From Anaerosporobacter mobilis DSM 15930 (GTDB lineage Bacteria; Bacillota; Clostridia; Lachnospirales; Lachnospiraceae), in assembly GCF_900142955.1 (NCBI RefSeq), contig NZ_FRCP01000014.1:124001-188000 (forward strand): a DNA stretch of 64,000 nt, written 5' to 3'. This document shows, in pieces, positions 53,210 to 63,005 of the stretch (its first letter is position 1; the number at the start of each line of letters is the position of its first letter). The notes below the pieces were generated by a model. That model did no database searches, was not told the DNA's origin, and saw nothing but the letters and a program-made list of their open reading frames with translations. The position numbers were made by a program, and so were the translations under genes.

Positions 53210-56200
53210 GTGAAAGAGAAAATCACACAATTTTCAAGAGGAAACTTCGAATATGAGTTACCTAGGGTAATTCTTTCTGACGAACAGATTATAGTGGATG
53301 TGGAACAGGGAAGTACTTATTATGGCTGTTTTACAATTACGACGCAAGACCATATAGAGATGAAGGGACTTGTGTATTCGTCGAGCCGTTTATTAGTAAT
53401 TACGGAGGAACAATTCCGCGGAGATGAGAATGTAATTCAATATAGATTTAAAGCCTCAGGATTACAAGCTCGCGACGAAGAAAAAGGCACTATCACATGT
53501 GTTACGAGCATAGGGGAATTCGAGTTGCCATTTCACTTTCGTGTTATTCCGCCATATTGCATTACGAAGAAGGGTGAAGTAAAGGATTTATTCCACTTCA
53601 CGAATCTAGCGAAAGAAGATCCTTTAACAGCAATAAGTTTATTTAAGACAGATGAGTTTGTTAATGTGTTTTTGAAAAAAGAGCCAACATACCTAGCGAT
53701 ATATGATTCATTAATGAAAAGTTCTTCAGCGAGTCAGGCTATGGAAGAATTCCTAATTGCAATACATAAAAAACTACCTGTTGAAATTGATATAGATAAA
53801 AAAGAATTATATTTTGAAGTTAATAAAGATCCTTTCATGGAAAAAATCTATATAACTCGAAGTAATTGGGGGTATTCAGAGATTAAATTATTTACCGATG
53901 CGCCATTCATTAAACTAGATCATAAGGTTTTATGGACGGATAATTTTGCTTTGAATAGCTATCCACTTGAAGTGGTATTGGATCCAAGTAAGATGCGCGT
54001 GGGTAATAATTATGGACGGATTATCATTAAGACGGTTCACCAGACAATTATTGTTCCGGTAATCTGTAAGGTGCCTCACAAAGGACAAGTAGGTAGTTCG
54101 CAAGTAACTCACTTGAGACGTCATGAGTTACAATTAACTAAGAACTATTTGAATTTTCGTATGAACAAGATTGATTTACCAAGTTACATACAAGAAACGA
54201 ATGCGGTGCTTAGTAGCTTAACAATTCTTGATGATGATATTTATTATGATTTAGCGAGAACGCATCTATATATCATATCGGATAATCATGAGATGGCAAG
54301 AGAGATGCTTGCCAATTTTGCGAATCGTATTGACGGAAGTAAAAGCAATGCGGTTGCTTACTGTGCATTTCAATATCTAAATGCTTTATATAAGAAGGAC
54401 AAAGAAGTAATTGACGCAGCGGTAGAAACAATTCGAGAGTACTACGAGAAAGAAGCTGATTGGAGAATTCTTTGGTTTTTACTTTATCTGGATAAAAAAT
54501 ACGATTCTAATAAATTACACAAGTTAAAAGACATTCGAAGAGTATGCGAGTTAGGATGTAAAAGTCCAATCATGTATTATGAAGCATGTATGGTATTCAA
54601 TTCGGACCCATCTTTATTGCATGAGTTAGGTAGTTTTGAACGTGTCTTCTTAAATTGGGGGGCGAAAGAGTGCTACTTAAATCAAGAAGTAATTGTACAG
54701 TATGCATATCTAGCAGCTAGGGAAAAAACATTCTCAGGAGTAATTTATCATACGTTAGTACGTCTCTATCAAGAGAAGGCTATGACAGATATCTTATATG
54801 CAATTTGTGCATTGCTAATTAAGAGTGAGAAGACAGATAATAAATATTTTGAATGGTATCGATTAGGCGTGGAGGCGCAGTTAAAATTAACGAGTCTTCA
54901 TGAGTATTATATGTATGCCATCAATGAGGATGAAGATGCATGCCTTAGTCGCCCGATTTATCTGTATTATATATACAACAGTAATCTTTCTGATAATCGA
55001 AAGGCATTTTTGTATGCACAGATTATAAGAAATAAAGAAGAAAATCCATCAATATATAAGACGTATCAAAAGCAGATGGAACGTTTTATGTATCGTCAAT
55101 TGCATGCAAGGCAGATTAATAGAAATCTAGCAGTGATCTATAATGACTTATTACCACCTGAGAAATTAGATGAAACAGTAGCAAGAGATCTTTCTGTATT
55201 GATGTATTATCATGAAATAACTTGCTATAATCCGAATATCAAAGGTGTTTATGTTGTGCATAAAGAATTAGAGAATGAGATCTATCAGCCATTGAAAGAA
55301 GGAAGAACAGTAATTCCTGTATTCACAGAGAATGCGCAGATATTCTTTGTGGATAATACTGACAATAGATATTATGAAACAATTCCTTATGAAGTTAGAC
55401 AATTAATGGACTATACTAAATACGCTGAAGTTTGTTTTGTCTATGAAAAAGAAAACCCGCTATTAATTCTGAATCTAGCGGAGTTAGTTTTGAATTATCA
55501 TAGTAATACACAGGATATAGTCTTGCTATATAAGCTTGCTATACAGATTCCTAATCTGCAAGCATGGTGCTATAAGAAGTATCTACTCGCACTAATTAAG
55601 CATTACCATGACCATTATGACGGAGAATTACTAGATGAATATCTGAAAGAAGTAGACATGAAATCGCTTACGGAATCAGAACGTATAGATATGATGGAGT
55701 ATATGATTATACGTGATTTAACGGACAAGGCGATGGAGTCAATAGGACGTTTTGGTAGTACCCTAGTACCACAGAATCGTCTTCATAAACTATGCCTTAA
55801 ATTGGTAACGAATACGCCAGAACGTGATGAAGTATTGGTTTATCTTTGTCATGAAGTGTTTAAAACGGGAAAATGTCAAGATGTGATATTGGAATATCTT
55901 GTTACGTATTTTCAAGGTACATCAAAAGAGATGTTAGCAATTTGGAAGGAAGCGCATGCTCGTAATATGAAGCTTACTTCCTACGAGGAACGACTTTTAG
56001 GTCAGGTATTATTTACAGAAAATCATAATGTTTTAGTAGGGGATGTGTTCTTATCTTACTATCCTGTAGGCGATAATAGAATCTTAATACGTGGATTTAT
56101 TACGTATTACGCATATCAATATTTGTTAAAAGATCTAGAGATAGAAGAATCTCTATTCCCTATAATGAAGAAAGAGATTGCGACCGAAGAGAATGAGTTT

Positions 56201-56755
56201 TGTAATATCGCATTATTAAGATACTATAGTACACTCGATGTGTTAACAGAGGAAGAGGTTAACTTTGTAGATTTTCAAGTGCATCGTCTAACGAAGAAAG
56301 GCATTGTAATGCCATTCTTCAAAGATTTTAAGGGTAAAGTTGCACTATCAGAGTTACTATTCAATAAATACTATGTTTCGTATCGCACAGCGAAAGATAA
56401 AAAAGTAATTATTCATTATTATATGGATCGTAGTGAAGATTCGGAGTCGAATGAATACATTACAGAGCAGATGAAGGAAGTATTTGAAGGTATCTATGTA
56501 AAAGAATTCATGCTGTTTAGTCAGGAAGAGTTATTATACTATATTACAGAAGATGGTGGTGAAGAAGAAAAGGCATCAGATTGTATTGAAGCGGGAGAAG
56601 TATCTTGTATGAGTCAAGATGTGGATACAAAATTTGATTTAATCAATCTAATGATAACGTCTTATCAGATGCAAGATGAGAAGACTTTAATAGATACCAT
56701 GAAGCAATATGTAACACAGAGTTATAGTATTGATGAATTATTAAAACCATTATAA
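53210..56755 (+). CDS. Giant helical-repeat protein of unknown function (DUF5717-like)
   Basis: 1181 residues from a GTG at 53210, six bases after AGGTG; a GTG three codons upstream would overlap that box. No signal peptide or membrane segment, so cytoplasmic. Residues about 1-115 and 190-285 look like two Ig-like beta sandwiches ('QGSTYYGCFTIT', 'NYGRIIIKTVHQTIIVPVI'). From about 305 to 1000 the sequence is almost all helices with TPR/HAT-like spacing and many Tyr and Leu. The last 180 residues include a beta-rich domain and an acidic loop. I recall it as the Lachnospiraceae DUF5717 family, without a known role. First gene of a tight four-gene operon with a Hsp70-like and a TPR protein. Confidence 0.8.
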   Translation: MKEKITQFSRGNFEYELPRVILSDEQIIVDVEQGSTYYGCFTITTQDHIEMKGLVYSSSRLLVITEEQFRGDENVIQYRFKASGLQARDEEKGTITCVTSIGEFELPFHFRVIPPYCITKKGEVKDLFHFTNLAKEDPLTAISLFKTDEFVNVFLKKEPTYLAIYDSLMKSSSASQAMEEFLIAIHKKLPVEIDIDKKELYFEVNKDPFMEKIYITRSNWGYSEIKLFTDAPFIKLDHKVLWTDNFALNSYPLEVVLDPSKMRVGNNYGRIIIKTVHQTIIVPVICKVPHKGQVGSSQVTHLRRHELQLTKNYLNFRMNKIDLPSYIQETNAVLSSLTILDDDIYYDLARTHLYIISDNHEMAREMLANFANRIDGSKSNAVAYCAFQYLNALYKKDKEVIDAAVETIREYYEKEADWRILWFLLYLDKKYDSNKLHKLKDIRRVCELGCKSPIMYYEACMVFNSDPSLLHELGSFERVFLNWGAKECYLNQEVIVQYAYLAAREKTFSGVIYHTLVRLYQEKAMTDILYAICALLIKSEKTDNKYFEWYRLGVEAQLKLTSLHEYYMYAINEDEDACLSRPIYLYYIYNSNLSDNRKAFLYAQIIRNKEENPSIYKTYQKQMERFMYRQLHARQINRNLAVIYNDLLPPEKLDETVARDLSVLMYYHEITCYNPNIKGVYVVHKELENEIYQPLKEGRTVIPVFTENAQIFFVDNTDNRYYETIPYEVRQLMDYTKYAEVCFVYEKENPLLILNLAELVLNYHSNTQDIVLLYKLAIQIPNLQAWCYKKYLLALIKHYHDHYDGELLDEYLKEVDMKSLTESERIDMMEYMIIRDLTDKAMESIGRFGSTLVPQNRLHKLCLKLVTNTPERDEVLVYLCHEVFKTGKCQDVILEYLVTYFQGTSKEMLAIWKEAHARNMKLTSYEERLLGQVLFTENHNVLVGDVFLSYYPVGDNRILIRGFITYYAYQYLLKDLEIEESLFPIMKKEIATEENEFCNIALLRYYSTLDVLTEEEVNFVDFQVHRLTKKGIVMPFFKDFKGKVALSELLFNKYYVSYRTAKDKKVIIHYYMDRSEDSESNEYITEQMKEVFEGIYVKEFMLFSQEELLYYITEDGGEEEKASDCIEAGEVSCMSQDVDTKFDLINLMITSYQMQDEKTLIDTMKQYVTQSYSIDELLKPL

Positions 56756-56807
56756 GTTATTCCTATATAATTACCAGAAGGAGCAATGATTTCGGAAAGG
56801 AGTTAGA

Positions 56808-58082
56808 ATGACAGAAGAGAGAAAATTATTGGTTGGATTTGACTTATGTAATGATTTTTCGCAAATAAGCTGTTATAACAGAAAGTCATTTGAGCCGGAA
56901 TCCATCTGTTATACCGATGATGATACGAAGTATATGATACCTACTGTATTAGCTGTAAGAAAAGACACGAAGGAATGGTTGTTTGGTGAAGATGCAATTG
57001 CTAAAGTGAAGTTAGACCAAGCTGTTCTAATTGATCAATTAGTTGATAGAATCTGCAAAAGAGAAGATTTCTATGTCTTTGATGTGAAGATATCACCAGA
57101 AGCAGTACTTGAAAAATACTTTAGGAAATGTCTTAGCTTATTAAAACGCTATTACCCTAATGATATGGTAGCTAAATTAGTAGTTACAATACCTGTACTT
57201 GATCTTAATTTAATCAAGACGATCTATAAAGCCTTAGAAGCACTTGCCTTAGAAAAAGATCGTGTGTCGATACAAAGTCACAAGCAGAGTGCAGTGAATT
57301 TTGCTATGAGCCAGAATCGTGACTTATGGATGAATGATGTAGGTGTCTTTGACTTTGAAGAGAATGGACTTCAGTATTACCAGTTAAAGATTAATAGAAA
57401 ACATGTACCTATGACCATAACAGTTACACATAAAGATTTATCCGATACCTTGAGCTATGATTTGCTTGAAGATCTTGATGATAAGGAAAGTTTATCTTAT
57501 ATCTTCGAAAACCTGGCTAAAAGTGTACTTTATAAACAGTTGGTAACAACGCTTTATATGACGGGAAAAGGTTTCGAAGGAACTTGGGCCGATGAAGTGT
57601 TTAAACATCTATGTGCAGGGCGCCGTGTGTTTAAGGGACAGAACCTTTATACGAAGGGGGCTTGTTACTATGCAAGGCAATTATCAGGTGATGGACGAGC
57701 GGAAGATTTTATATATCTAACAGAAGAGATGATTGCTAGTTCTATTGGCATAACACTGTATAAAGATGCACGGTTGAATGAGTATACTTTAGTGAAAGCA
57801 GGGGCTCTTTGGTATGAAGCAAGTTGTGAGGTCAGGCTGATTTTAGATGATATGGATGAAATAATAATTAGTGTTCAGGATTTATATAGCAAAGAAGTTC
57901 ATAAACATGAAATCTCTTTGGCGGCATTAGAAAAAAGGCCTCCTAAGATGACAAGAATTGAACTTAGAATTACTTTTGATGATCCTAATACATGTATAGT
58001 AACGGTCAAGGATATGGGATTTGGTGAGTATTTCCCTTCGACCAATCAAGTGATAGAGCAGACGATTATGTTGTCTTACTAA
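56808..58082 (+). CDS. Hsp70/actin-fold protein with degenerate nucleotide motifs (DUF5716-like)
   Basis: 424 residues, start behind GAAAGGAGTTAG. The N-terminus 'LVGFDLCNDFSQISCYN' aligns with the phosphate-1 loop of Hsp70/actin ATPases (normally G-x-D-L-G-T-T-x-S), followed by 'YMIPTVLAVRKDTKEWLFGEDA', here in overlapping form (IPTVLAVRKD), as in DnaK. 'AKLVVTIPVLDLN' and 'SHKQSAVNFAMSQ' match the DnaK 'TVPAYF' and 'NEPTAAA' regions. Phosphate-2 is 'VFDFEENGLQYY', lacking the DxGGGT glycines. The adenosine region 'MTGKGFEGTWADEVFKHLC' is better kept. It probably binds nucleotide weakly or acts as a scaffold; cytoplasmic. Partner of the flanking genes. Confidence 0.75.
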   Translation: MTEERKLLVGFDLCNDFSQISCYNRKSFEPESICYTDDDTKYMIPTVLAVRKDTKEWLFGEDAIAKVKLDQAVLIDQLVDRICKREDFYVFDVKISPEAVLEKYFRKCLSLLKRYYPNDMVAKLVVTIPVLDLNLIKTIYKALEALALEKDRVSIQSHKQSAVNFAMSQNRDLWMNDVGVFDFEENGLQYYQLKINRKHVPMTITVTHKDLSDTLSYDLLEDLDDKESLSYIFENLAKSVLYKQLVTTLYMTGKGFEGTWADEVFKHLCAGRRVFKGQNLYTKGACYYARQLSGDGRAEDFIYLTEEMIASSIGITLYKDARLNEYTLVKAGALWYEASCEVRLILDDMDEIIISVQDLYSKEVHKHEISLAALEKRPPKMTRIELRITFDDPNTCIVTVKDMGFGEYFPSTNQVIEQTIMLSY

Positions 58083-58104
58083 GATTCAAAAAAGGAGTAC
58101 AGTT

Positions 58105-58944
58105 ATGGGAAAATTAATCTTTTGTACAGGCCAAGTTACACAAAAACCGTATACCTTTCCATTTTCTAAGACGAAAATCTATTCTATGGAGGAATTAAAT
58201 TATTATCTATATAATAATATCTATCTAATTTCAGAGGATACATTCCAGTATTCGCTATGTGATTGGATTGAGAATGAGTTGCTATTACCGGAAGTGGCAG
58301 ACAAGATCCGTAACTTATTAAACCGCCGTAATCATCTTAAGGATGTTGTTGTTAGTCTATTGTGTAGTGCAGATTATTATACAGAACAACAGATTCGTGA
58401 ACTAATTCAAGTGATGGAACAGATTGAGCGGATGCCAATGATTAAGAAAAGGAAAATTAAAGCAGATAATTATCTTATGTATGGACAGTATGCGAAAGCA
58501 TCCTCGGAGTATGAGGCGATTGTGGATGCCAAAGAGGCGGCTGTGTTTTCCGGGGTTGAATATGGAGATATCTATCATAATTTAGCTGTTGCGAAGGCTA
58601 GAACAATATCAGCTTCAGAAGCAGCGAAATACTATTTATTAGCGTATAGACGAAATCAAAGGGAAGAATCGTTGGTACAGTATCTATATGCATTGTTATT
58701 GTCAAAGAATACGGAAGAATTCAAGGCAGCCTGTGAGGAATTCGCTATATCAAGGGAACGTCAAGAACAATTAGAGGAAGATATCTTCGTTAAGGAACTT
58801 GCAGCACTTGAAACAGCGGATTATGAAAGTATTGAGCGATTAAGTGATTTGAAGAAAGAGGGTAAAGTAGCGCAGTACTACAGGGAACTCAAAAACACAA
58901 TCCGACAATATAAGGATACCTATCGTAAAGGAATCCTTTCATAG
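58105..58944 (+). CDS. TPR-like helical protein of unknown function
   Basis: 279 residues, start behind AAAAAAGGAGTACAG. No membrane segment or signal peptide. The N-terminal 90 residues are mixed alpha/beta ('LIFCTGQVTQKPYTFPF'); from about residue 120 there are helix pairs with TPR-like A-x-x-x-Y-x-x-A spacing ('YGQYAKASSEYEAIVDAKE', 'GDIYHNLAVAKARTISASE', 'AAKYYLLAYRRN'). TPR proteins are common partners of Hsp70-type ATPases, and the gene follows the Hsp70-like one by 22 bases. I do not recognise the family. Confidence 0.75.
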   Translation: MGKLIFCTGQVTQKPYTFPFSKTKIYSMEELNYYLYNNIYLISEDTFQYSLCDWIENELLLPEVADKIRNLLNRRNHLKDVVVSLLCSADYYTEQQIRELIQVMEQIERMPMIKKRKIKADNYLMYGQYAKASSEYEAIVDAKEAAVFSGVEYGDIYHNLAVAKARTISASEAAKYYLLAYRRNQREESLVQYLYALLLSKNTEEFKAACEEFAISRERQEQLEEDIFVKELAALETADYESIERLSDLKKEGKVAQYYRELKNTIRQYKDTYRKGILS

Positions 58945-58960
58945 ACTAGGAGTCAAGAAA

Positions 58961-60253
58961 ATGGGATTATTTAGCATATTAAAGAAAAAAAAGAGGCTAG
59001 AAGAAAAGGATACTGGTCAAGAATTTCTAGAAATGGCATACGCTATGAAGAAGTTAAATCAAGAAAGACTTGACGACGAAGCGAATCGTAAAGTTATTGA
59101 TGCAGATAAAAAAGGTACTACTGATAAAGAAGACAATTTTTCAATGGAGATGGAATCTTATGAGGTTGATCTTGATTCTAAGCCAGATAGAGAACGTTAT
59201 ATCAGAGGGTATTGTGAGCAGATTATAGAAGCTACAAGGCAGAATGAAGAGGCCAAATTAGAGTATCAAACAGTAACGTCTTACTTGACGGATATACAAA
59301 AGATTGATCGTATTGAAGGGGAAGAAAGAGAAGTACTTGTTGATACTGCAAGAAATCTTGTTACGTTGTCAAGAGAGCGTCACGAGTATCAGGATAAGCG
59401 TGAAATCAAACTTTCTGAGAAACAATATAAGTATTACGAGAAGAATGAGCAGAAGCTTCCAGAAGATATCAAGAAGTTAGAGGAATATGAAGCCTATAAC
59501 ACAAAAATCAAGAATGATATGCGCCATCTTGAAGGAGAGAAAAGTGTATTAAAACATCAGAAGAAAGAATATGCTGCATCTCAACGTTATCTTAAGAAGA
59601 TAGCCATAACGACTTCGGTACTTGTGGTAACAATGTTTGCTTTATTCTATGTACTTGATTCGGTGGCAGGAAAAGACATGCAACTACCGTTTTTGTTAAC
59701 GGTAGCTTTAGCTGGTATAAGTGGATTATTCATATTTTTAGAAGGTCGTAAGAACGCATATAATTTAAAGTTAGCACAAATTAAGTTGAACAAGGCAATT
59801 ACTATGTTGAATACGGTTAAGATTAAATATGTAAATAGTACAAATTGCATCGACTATACTTGTAAGAAGTATAACGTTAATAGTGCATTAGAGCTTCGTT
59901 TTCAATGGGAACAATATTGCAAGGCGAAAAAGATGCAGTTAGAGCTTGTGCGTAATACAGAAAGAATGAATGACTTTAATATAAAGCTTATGGATCAATT
60001 GAAACAGTATGAAGTATCAGATCTTGATATATGGACATATCAAGCAGCGGCACTTATTGATAGCAAAGAAATGGTAGAGATAAGACATCGACTTAATCTA
60101 AGACGCCAAAAGATTCGTGAACGAATTGAATACAATACAAAAATCAAGGAAAAAGGTTTTGCACAATTGTCTGATTTGGTAGAAAAGATACCAGAAGCAA
60201 AACAAGAAGTTGCGAAAGTATTGGAAGAATATCATATCGGTGTATCCGTATAG
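58961..60253 (+). CDS. Coiled-coil membrane protein of unknown function
   Basis: 430 residues, start behind TAGGAGTCAAG. A short amphipathic, basic N-terminus ('MGLFSILKKKKR') precedes a long charged coiled coil (about residues 20-205). Two adjacent membrane helices lie at about 213-232 and 241-260 ('AITTSVLVVTMFALFYVL', 'LPFLLTVALAGISGLFIF'), then a second coiled coil (about 265-420). Both coiled coils face the cytoplasm if the two helices form a hairpin. It probably anchors the products of the three preceding genes to the membrane; that is inference. Last gene of the operon. Confidence 0.75.
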   Translation: MGLFSILKKKKRLEEKDTGQEFLEMAYAMKKLNQERLDDEANRKVIDADKKGTTDKEDNFSMEMESYEVDLDSKPDRERYIRGYCEQIIEATRQNEEAKLEYQTVTSYLTDIQKIDRIEGEEREVLVDTARNLVTLSRERHEYQDKREIKLSEKQYKYYEKNEQKLPEDIKKLEEYEAYNTKIKNDMRHLEGEKSVLKHQKKEYAASQRYLKKIAITTSVLVVTMFALFYVLDSVAGKDMQLPFLLTVALAGISGLFIFLEGRKNAYNLKLAQIKLNKAITMLNTVKIKYVNSTNCIDYTCKKYNVNSALELRFQWEQYCKAKKMQLELVRNTERMNDFNIKLMDQLKQYEVSDLDIWTYQAAALIDSKEMVEIRHRLNLRRQKIRERIEYNTKIKEKGFAQLSDLVEKIPEAKQEVAKVLEEYHIGVSV

Positions 60254-60385
60254 GTATAGAAGTATAGATATTTAACCGTATGGATAACCATAAGACTATT
60301 CGGCATGTCTGGCTATAATGATATATAGATATCGTAAGTTATGGTATCTATGAATAAATAATATACAAAAAAGTTACAGTTGTCG

Positions 60386-60414
60386 TTGACAAAACGTATA
60401 AACGTGAGTATGAT
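60386..60414 (+). promoter_or_regulatory. Promoter of the T-box/TrpXYZ operon
   Basis: TTGACA (60386-60391), 17 bases, TATGAT (60409-60414); the T-box leader starts a few bases later. Confidence 0.7.
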
Positions 60415-60420
60415 ATAAGC

Positions 60421-60691
60421 AATGAATATGAAAAAACCGTTGAGAAAGAGGAGTAATTCTTATACGATATCACAGAGAGCTGCTGTTGGTGGGAATGCAG
60501 TATGGAGTGTATGAATGAATGGGCTTTCGAGGGCAACCCCGAATATTTAGTAGGCGTTGACGGGAACCATACCTGTTACAAATATGGCACATATGATAGT
60601 ATGTGAAAAGAGTGGGCATTAGCCAATTTGAGTGGTACCGCGGAATTGTTAGAATCCGTCTCAGGAATATTTTTCTTGAGGCGTTTTTTTT
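60421..60691 (+). ncRNA. T-box riboswitch, predicted tRNA-Trp specific
   Basis: The antiterminator signature TGAGTGGTACCGCGG is at 60629-60643, followed by a terminator hairpin (CGTCTCAGGAA with TTCTTGAGGCG, 60657-60683) and eight T. Stem I holds AGAGAG (60474-60479) with a distal hairpin CTGC...GCAG. Its base has tandem G-A opposite G-A (GAGAAAG with CTTTCGAG), as in the known kink-turn. The bases just before CTTTC read TGG (60520-60522) followed by a purine, the expected specifier position, so UGG for tryptophan. Uncharged tRNA-Trp would allow read-through into the transporter genes. The UGGU bulge would pair with discriminator A, or G by wobble. Confidence 0.85.
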
Positions 60692-60861
60692 ATGCAAAAA
60701 TTGATTAACGTTATTGATTAGAATCAATTGATAATAACATTTCTTATAGAGCAGTACTCAATAGGAGAACGGGGATTGATCATTATTCATGCTTTGATTA
60801 ACATAAAGTTGAACGAAGTATAGGTATAGCAATATGAATGATTGAAAGGTAGGTAGTTAGG

Positions 60862-61926
60862 ATGAGAAAATCAAAAAAAGTTATAGCAGTAGTTTTAAGT
60901 ACGGTAATGGCGATGACAATGTTAGGTGGTTGCGCTTCGAAGACAGATAATAATAGTAGTAAAGAAGCAACAAGTGGAAACGTTAATACGGAAAGTAATG
61001 GTGACGAATATACAATAGGGATTGGACAGTTTGCACAACATGGTTCTCTGGATAATTGTAGAGAAGGTTTCCTTGCAGGATTAAAAGAAGAAGGCATTGA
61101 AGAGGGGAAAAACCTTACAATCAAATATGATAATGCCAATGCAGATACGGGAACAGCAACACAAATCGCAGCCAACTATGTGGCAAATAAAGTGGATTTA
61201 ATCTGTGGAATCGCAACACCAATGGTACAAAGTGCTTATGGAGCTGCCAAAGATGCTAACATACCAGTAATTTTTACAGCGGTTACGGATCCAATTCTTG
61301 CTGAACTTGCAAAGGAGGACAAAACTCCAGTAGGGGAGATTACAGGAACATCAGATAAGTTACCAGTAAAACAACAATTAGAGATGATACGAAAGATTCT
61401 TCCAGATGCTAAGAAAATTGGTATTATGTATACGACCAGCGAAGTGAATTCAGAATCCGCTATTGCTGATTATGAAGCAGCAGCTACAGAATATGGTTTT
61501 GAAATCGTTAAAGGTGCAATTGCAACTGCAACAGATATCCCATTAGTAGCAGATGATATACTTGGTAAAGTAGATTGTATGACAAATCTCACAGATAATA
61601 CGGTAGTTAGTGGCTTGCCAGTAATCTTATCAAAGGCGAAAGATAAGAATATTCCTGTATTCGGTAGTGAAGTGGAGCAAGTTAAGATTGGTTGTCTAGC
61701 AGCAGTTGGTCTTGATTATTATGAACTTGGAAAGCAAACAGGTGTAATGGCTGCCAATGTACTAAAAGGTGAGAAAAAAGCAAGTGAAATCAACTTCGAG
61801 ATCATCGAAGAAGGTAGTTTCTACGGTAATACAGCAGTTGCTGAGCAACTAGGCATTACCATACCATCTGAGTTAACTGATAAAGCAGTTAATATGTTTG
61901 ATACGATAGAGGAAGCAGCAGAATAA
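60862..61926 (+). CDS. trpX: Tryptophan (aromatic amino acid) ABC importer, substrate-binding lipoprotein
   Basis: 354 residues, start behind GAAAGGTAGG. Lipoprotein signal with lipobox 'LGGC' (Cys about residue 24), a Ser/Asn-rich linker, then an ABC_sub_bind (PF04392-type) two-lobe fold: 'IGIGQFAQHGSLDNCREGF', 'IKYDNANADTGTATQIA', 'IPVIFTAVTDPI', 'KIGIMYTTSE'. This family includes the TrpX and LivJ-like importers with permease/ATPase partners of the type found next. The upstream T-box with a UGG specifier supports tryptophan as substrate; tyrosine or other ligands cannot be excluded. Confidence 0.82.
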   Translation: MRKSKKVIAVVLSTVMAMTMLGGCASKTDNNSSKEATSGNVNTESNGDEYTIGIGQFAQHGSLDNCREGFLAGLKEEGIEEGKNLTIKYDNANADTGTATQIAANYVANKVDLICGIATPMVQSAYGAAKDANIPVIFTAVTDPILAELAKEDKTPVGEITGTSDKLPVKQQLEMIRKILPDAKKIGIMYTTSEVNSESAIADYEAAATEYGFEIVKGAIATATDIPLVADDILGKVDCMTNLTDNTVVSGLPVILSKAKDKNIPVFGSEVEQVKIGCLAAVGLDYYELGKQTGVMAANVLKGEKKASEINFEIIEEGSFYGNTAVAEQLGITIPSELTDKAVNMFDTIEEAAE

Positions 61927-61991
61927 TTCATTTACTAACTTCGCAGTTGAAGGTTTCAACTGCTATATTCAATAAAAAACCGCTCTTGCTT

Positions 61992-62037
61992 AGCTTCACA
62001 CGTAGTCAACACAAGATTACATGTGAAGCTGGTTTTT
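61992..62037 (+). terminator. Hairpin with T-run between trpX and trpY (possible partial terminator)
   Basis: AGCTTCACACGTAGT pairs with ATTACATGTGAAGCT (two G-U), followed by GGTTTTT. Its left flank, CCGCTCTTGCTT (61980), resembles the core of the interspersed palindromic repeats. A smaller perfect hairpin GCAGTTGAA/TTCAACTGC lies at 61943-61963. Both may reduce downstream expression relative to the binding protein. Confidence 0.6.
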
Positions 62038-62084
62038 CTAAGGAATATTTAAGTAAGTTAGTATGAAACGAAGGAGGAACAGTT

Positions 62085-63005
62085 ATGTTCACGTATATGT
62101 ATAATTTATTTAGTAGTATAGATAATCAAAGAGGAAGTATACTAATTCAAGGGCTAATCTTTGCTATTTTAGCCCTTGGAGTATACATAACGTATAAGAT
62201 TCTTGATTTTCCAGATTTGTCAGTGGACGGAACATTTCCTCTTGGGGCGGCAGTAACAGCTGTTATGATTACAAAAGGTGTTAACCCATTCGTTACTTTA
62301 CCAGTGGCATTCCTATGTGGAGCTTTCGCAGGTATGCTAACAGGGCTAATACATGTTAAGCTTAAGGTTAGAGATTTATTAGCTGGTATTATCATTAGTA
62401 CGGCACTATATACAGTAAATTTAAGAATCGCGGGTAAATCCAACGTACCGTTCTTTTCGAAGGATACAATCTTCACCGGTGGGGCAATTGGGAAGTTGTT
62501 TGGGGACATGAATTCAACTGTGACAAGGATAATTGTAGTTGCTATTATTGTAGTGTTATTAAAGGTCCTACTTGATTTATATCTTAAAACTCGTTCAGGT
62601 TATTTACTACGCGCTACAGGAGATAACAGTACCTTAGTAACTTCTCTTGGTAAAGATAAAGGCTTGGTAAAGATTCTTGGATTAAGTATTGCCAATGGGT
62701 TAGCGGCACTAGCAGGTTGCATCTATGCCCAAGATCAATCGTACTTTGATGTGAGTATGGGTACAGGTATGGTAATGCTTGGACTTGCAAGTGTTATTAT
62801 TGGTATCAGTGTATTTAGAGGAATTCGATTTATGAAGCCAACTACAGCAGTTGTAATCGGCAGTGTTATATATAAATTGTGTATCGCTGTGGCAATTGCT
62901 GCAGGCCTTGGTGCAAATGATTTGAAATTGGTGTACTCTGTGTTATTCCTCGTAATCTTAGTTTCAACTAGAGAACGTAGAAAGAAGGTGAAAGAGAATG
63001 CTTGA
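62085..63005 (+). CDS. trpY: Tryptophan ABC importer permease
   Basis: 306 residues, start behind GAAGGAGGAACAG. About eight membrane segments. 'FPDLSVDGTFPLGAA' near the N-terminus, 'DLLAGIIISTALYTVN' and the coupling loop 'LRATGDNSTLVTSLGKDKG' are typical of the BPD_transp_2 (LivH/RbsC-like) permeases that pair with PF04392-type binding proteins. It forms the transmembrane channel, probably as a homodimer since only one permease gene is present. Its stop overlaps the ATPase start by 8 bases. Confidence 0.85.
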   Translation: MFTYMYNLFSSIDNQRGSILIQGLIFAILALGVYITYKILDFPDLSVDGTFPLGAAVTAVMITKGVNPFVTLPVAFLCGAFAGMLTGLIHVKLKVRDLLAGIIISTALYTVNLRIAGKSNVPFFSKDTIFTGGAIGKLFGDMNSTVTRIIVVAIIVVLLKVLLDLYLKTRSGYLLRATGDNSTLVTSLGKDKGLVKILGLSIANGLAALAGCIYAQDQSYFDVSMGTGMVMLGLASVIIGISVFRGIRFMKPTTAVVIGSVIYKLCIAVAIAAGLGANDLKLVYSVLFLVILVSTRERRKKVKENA

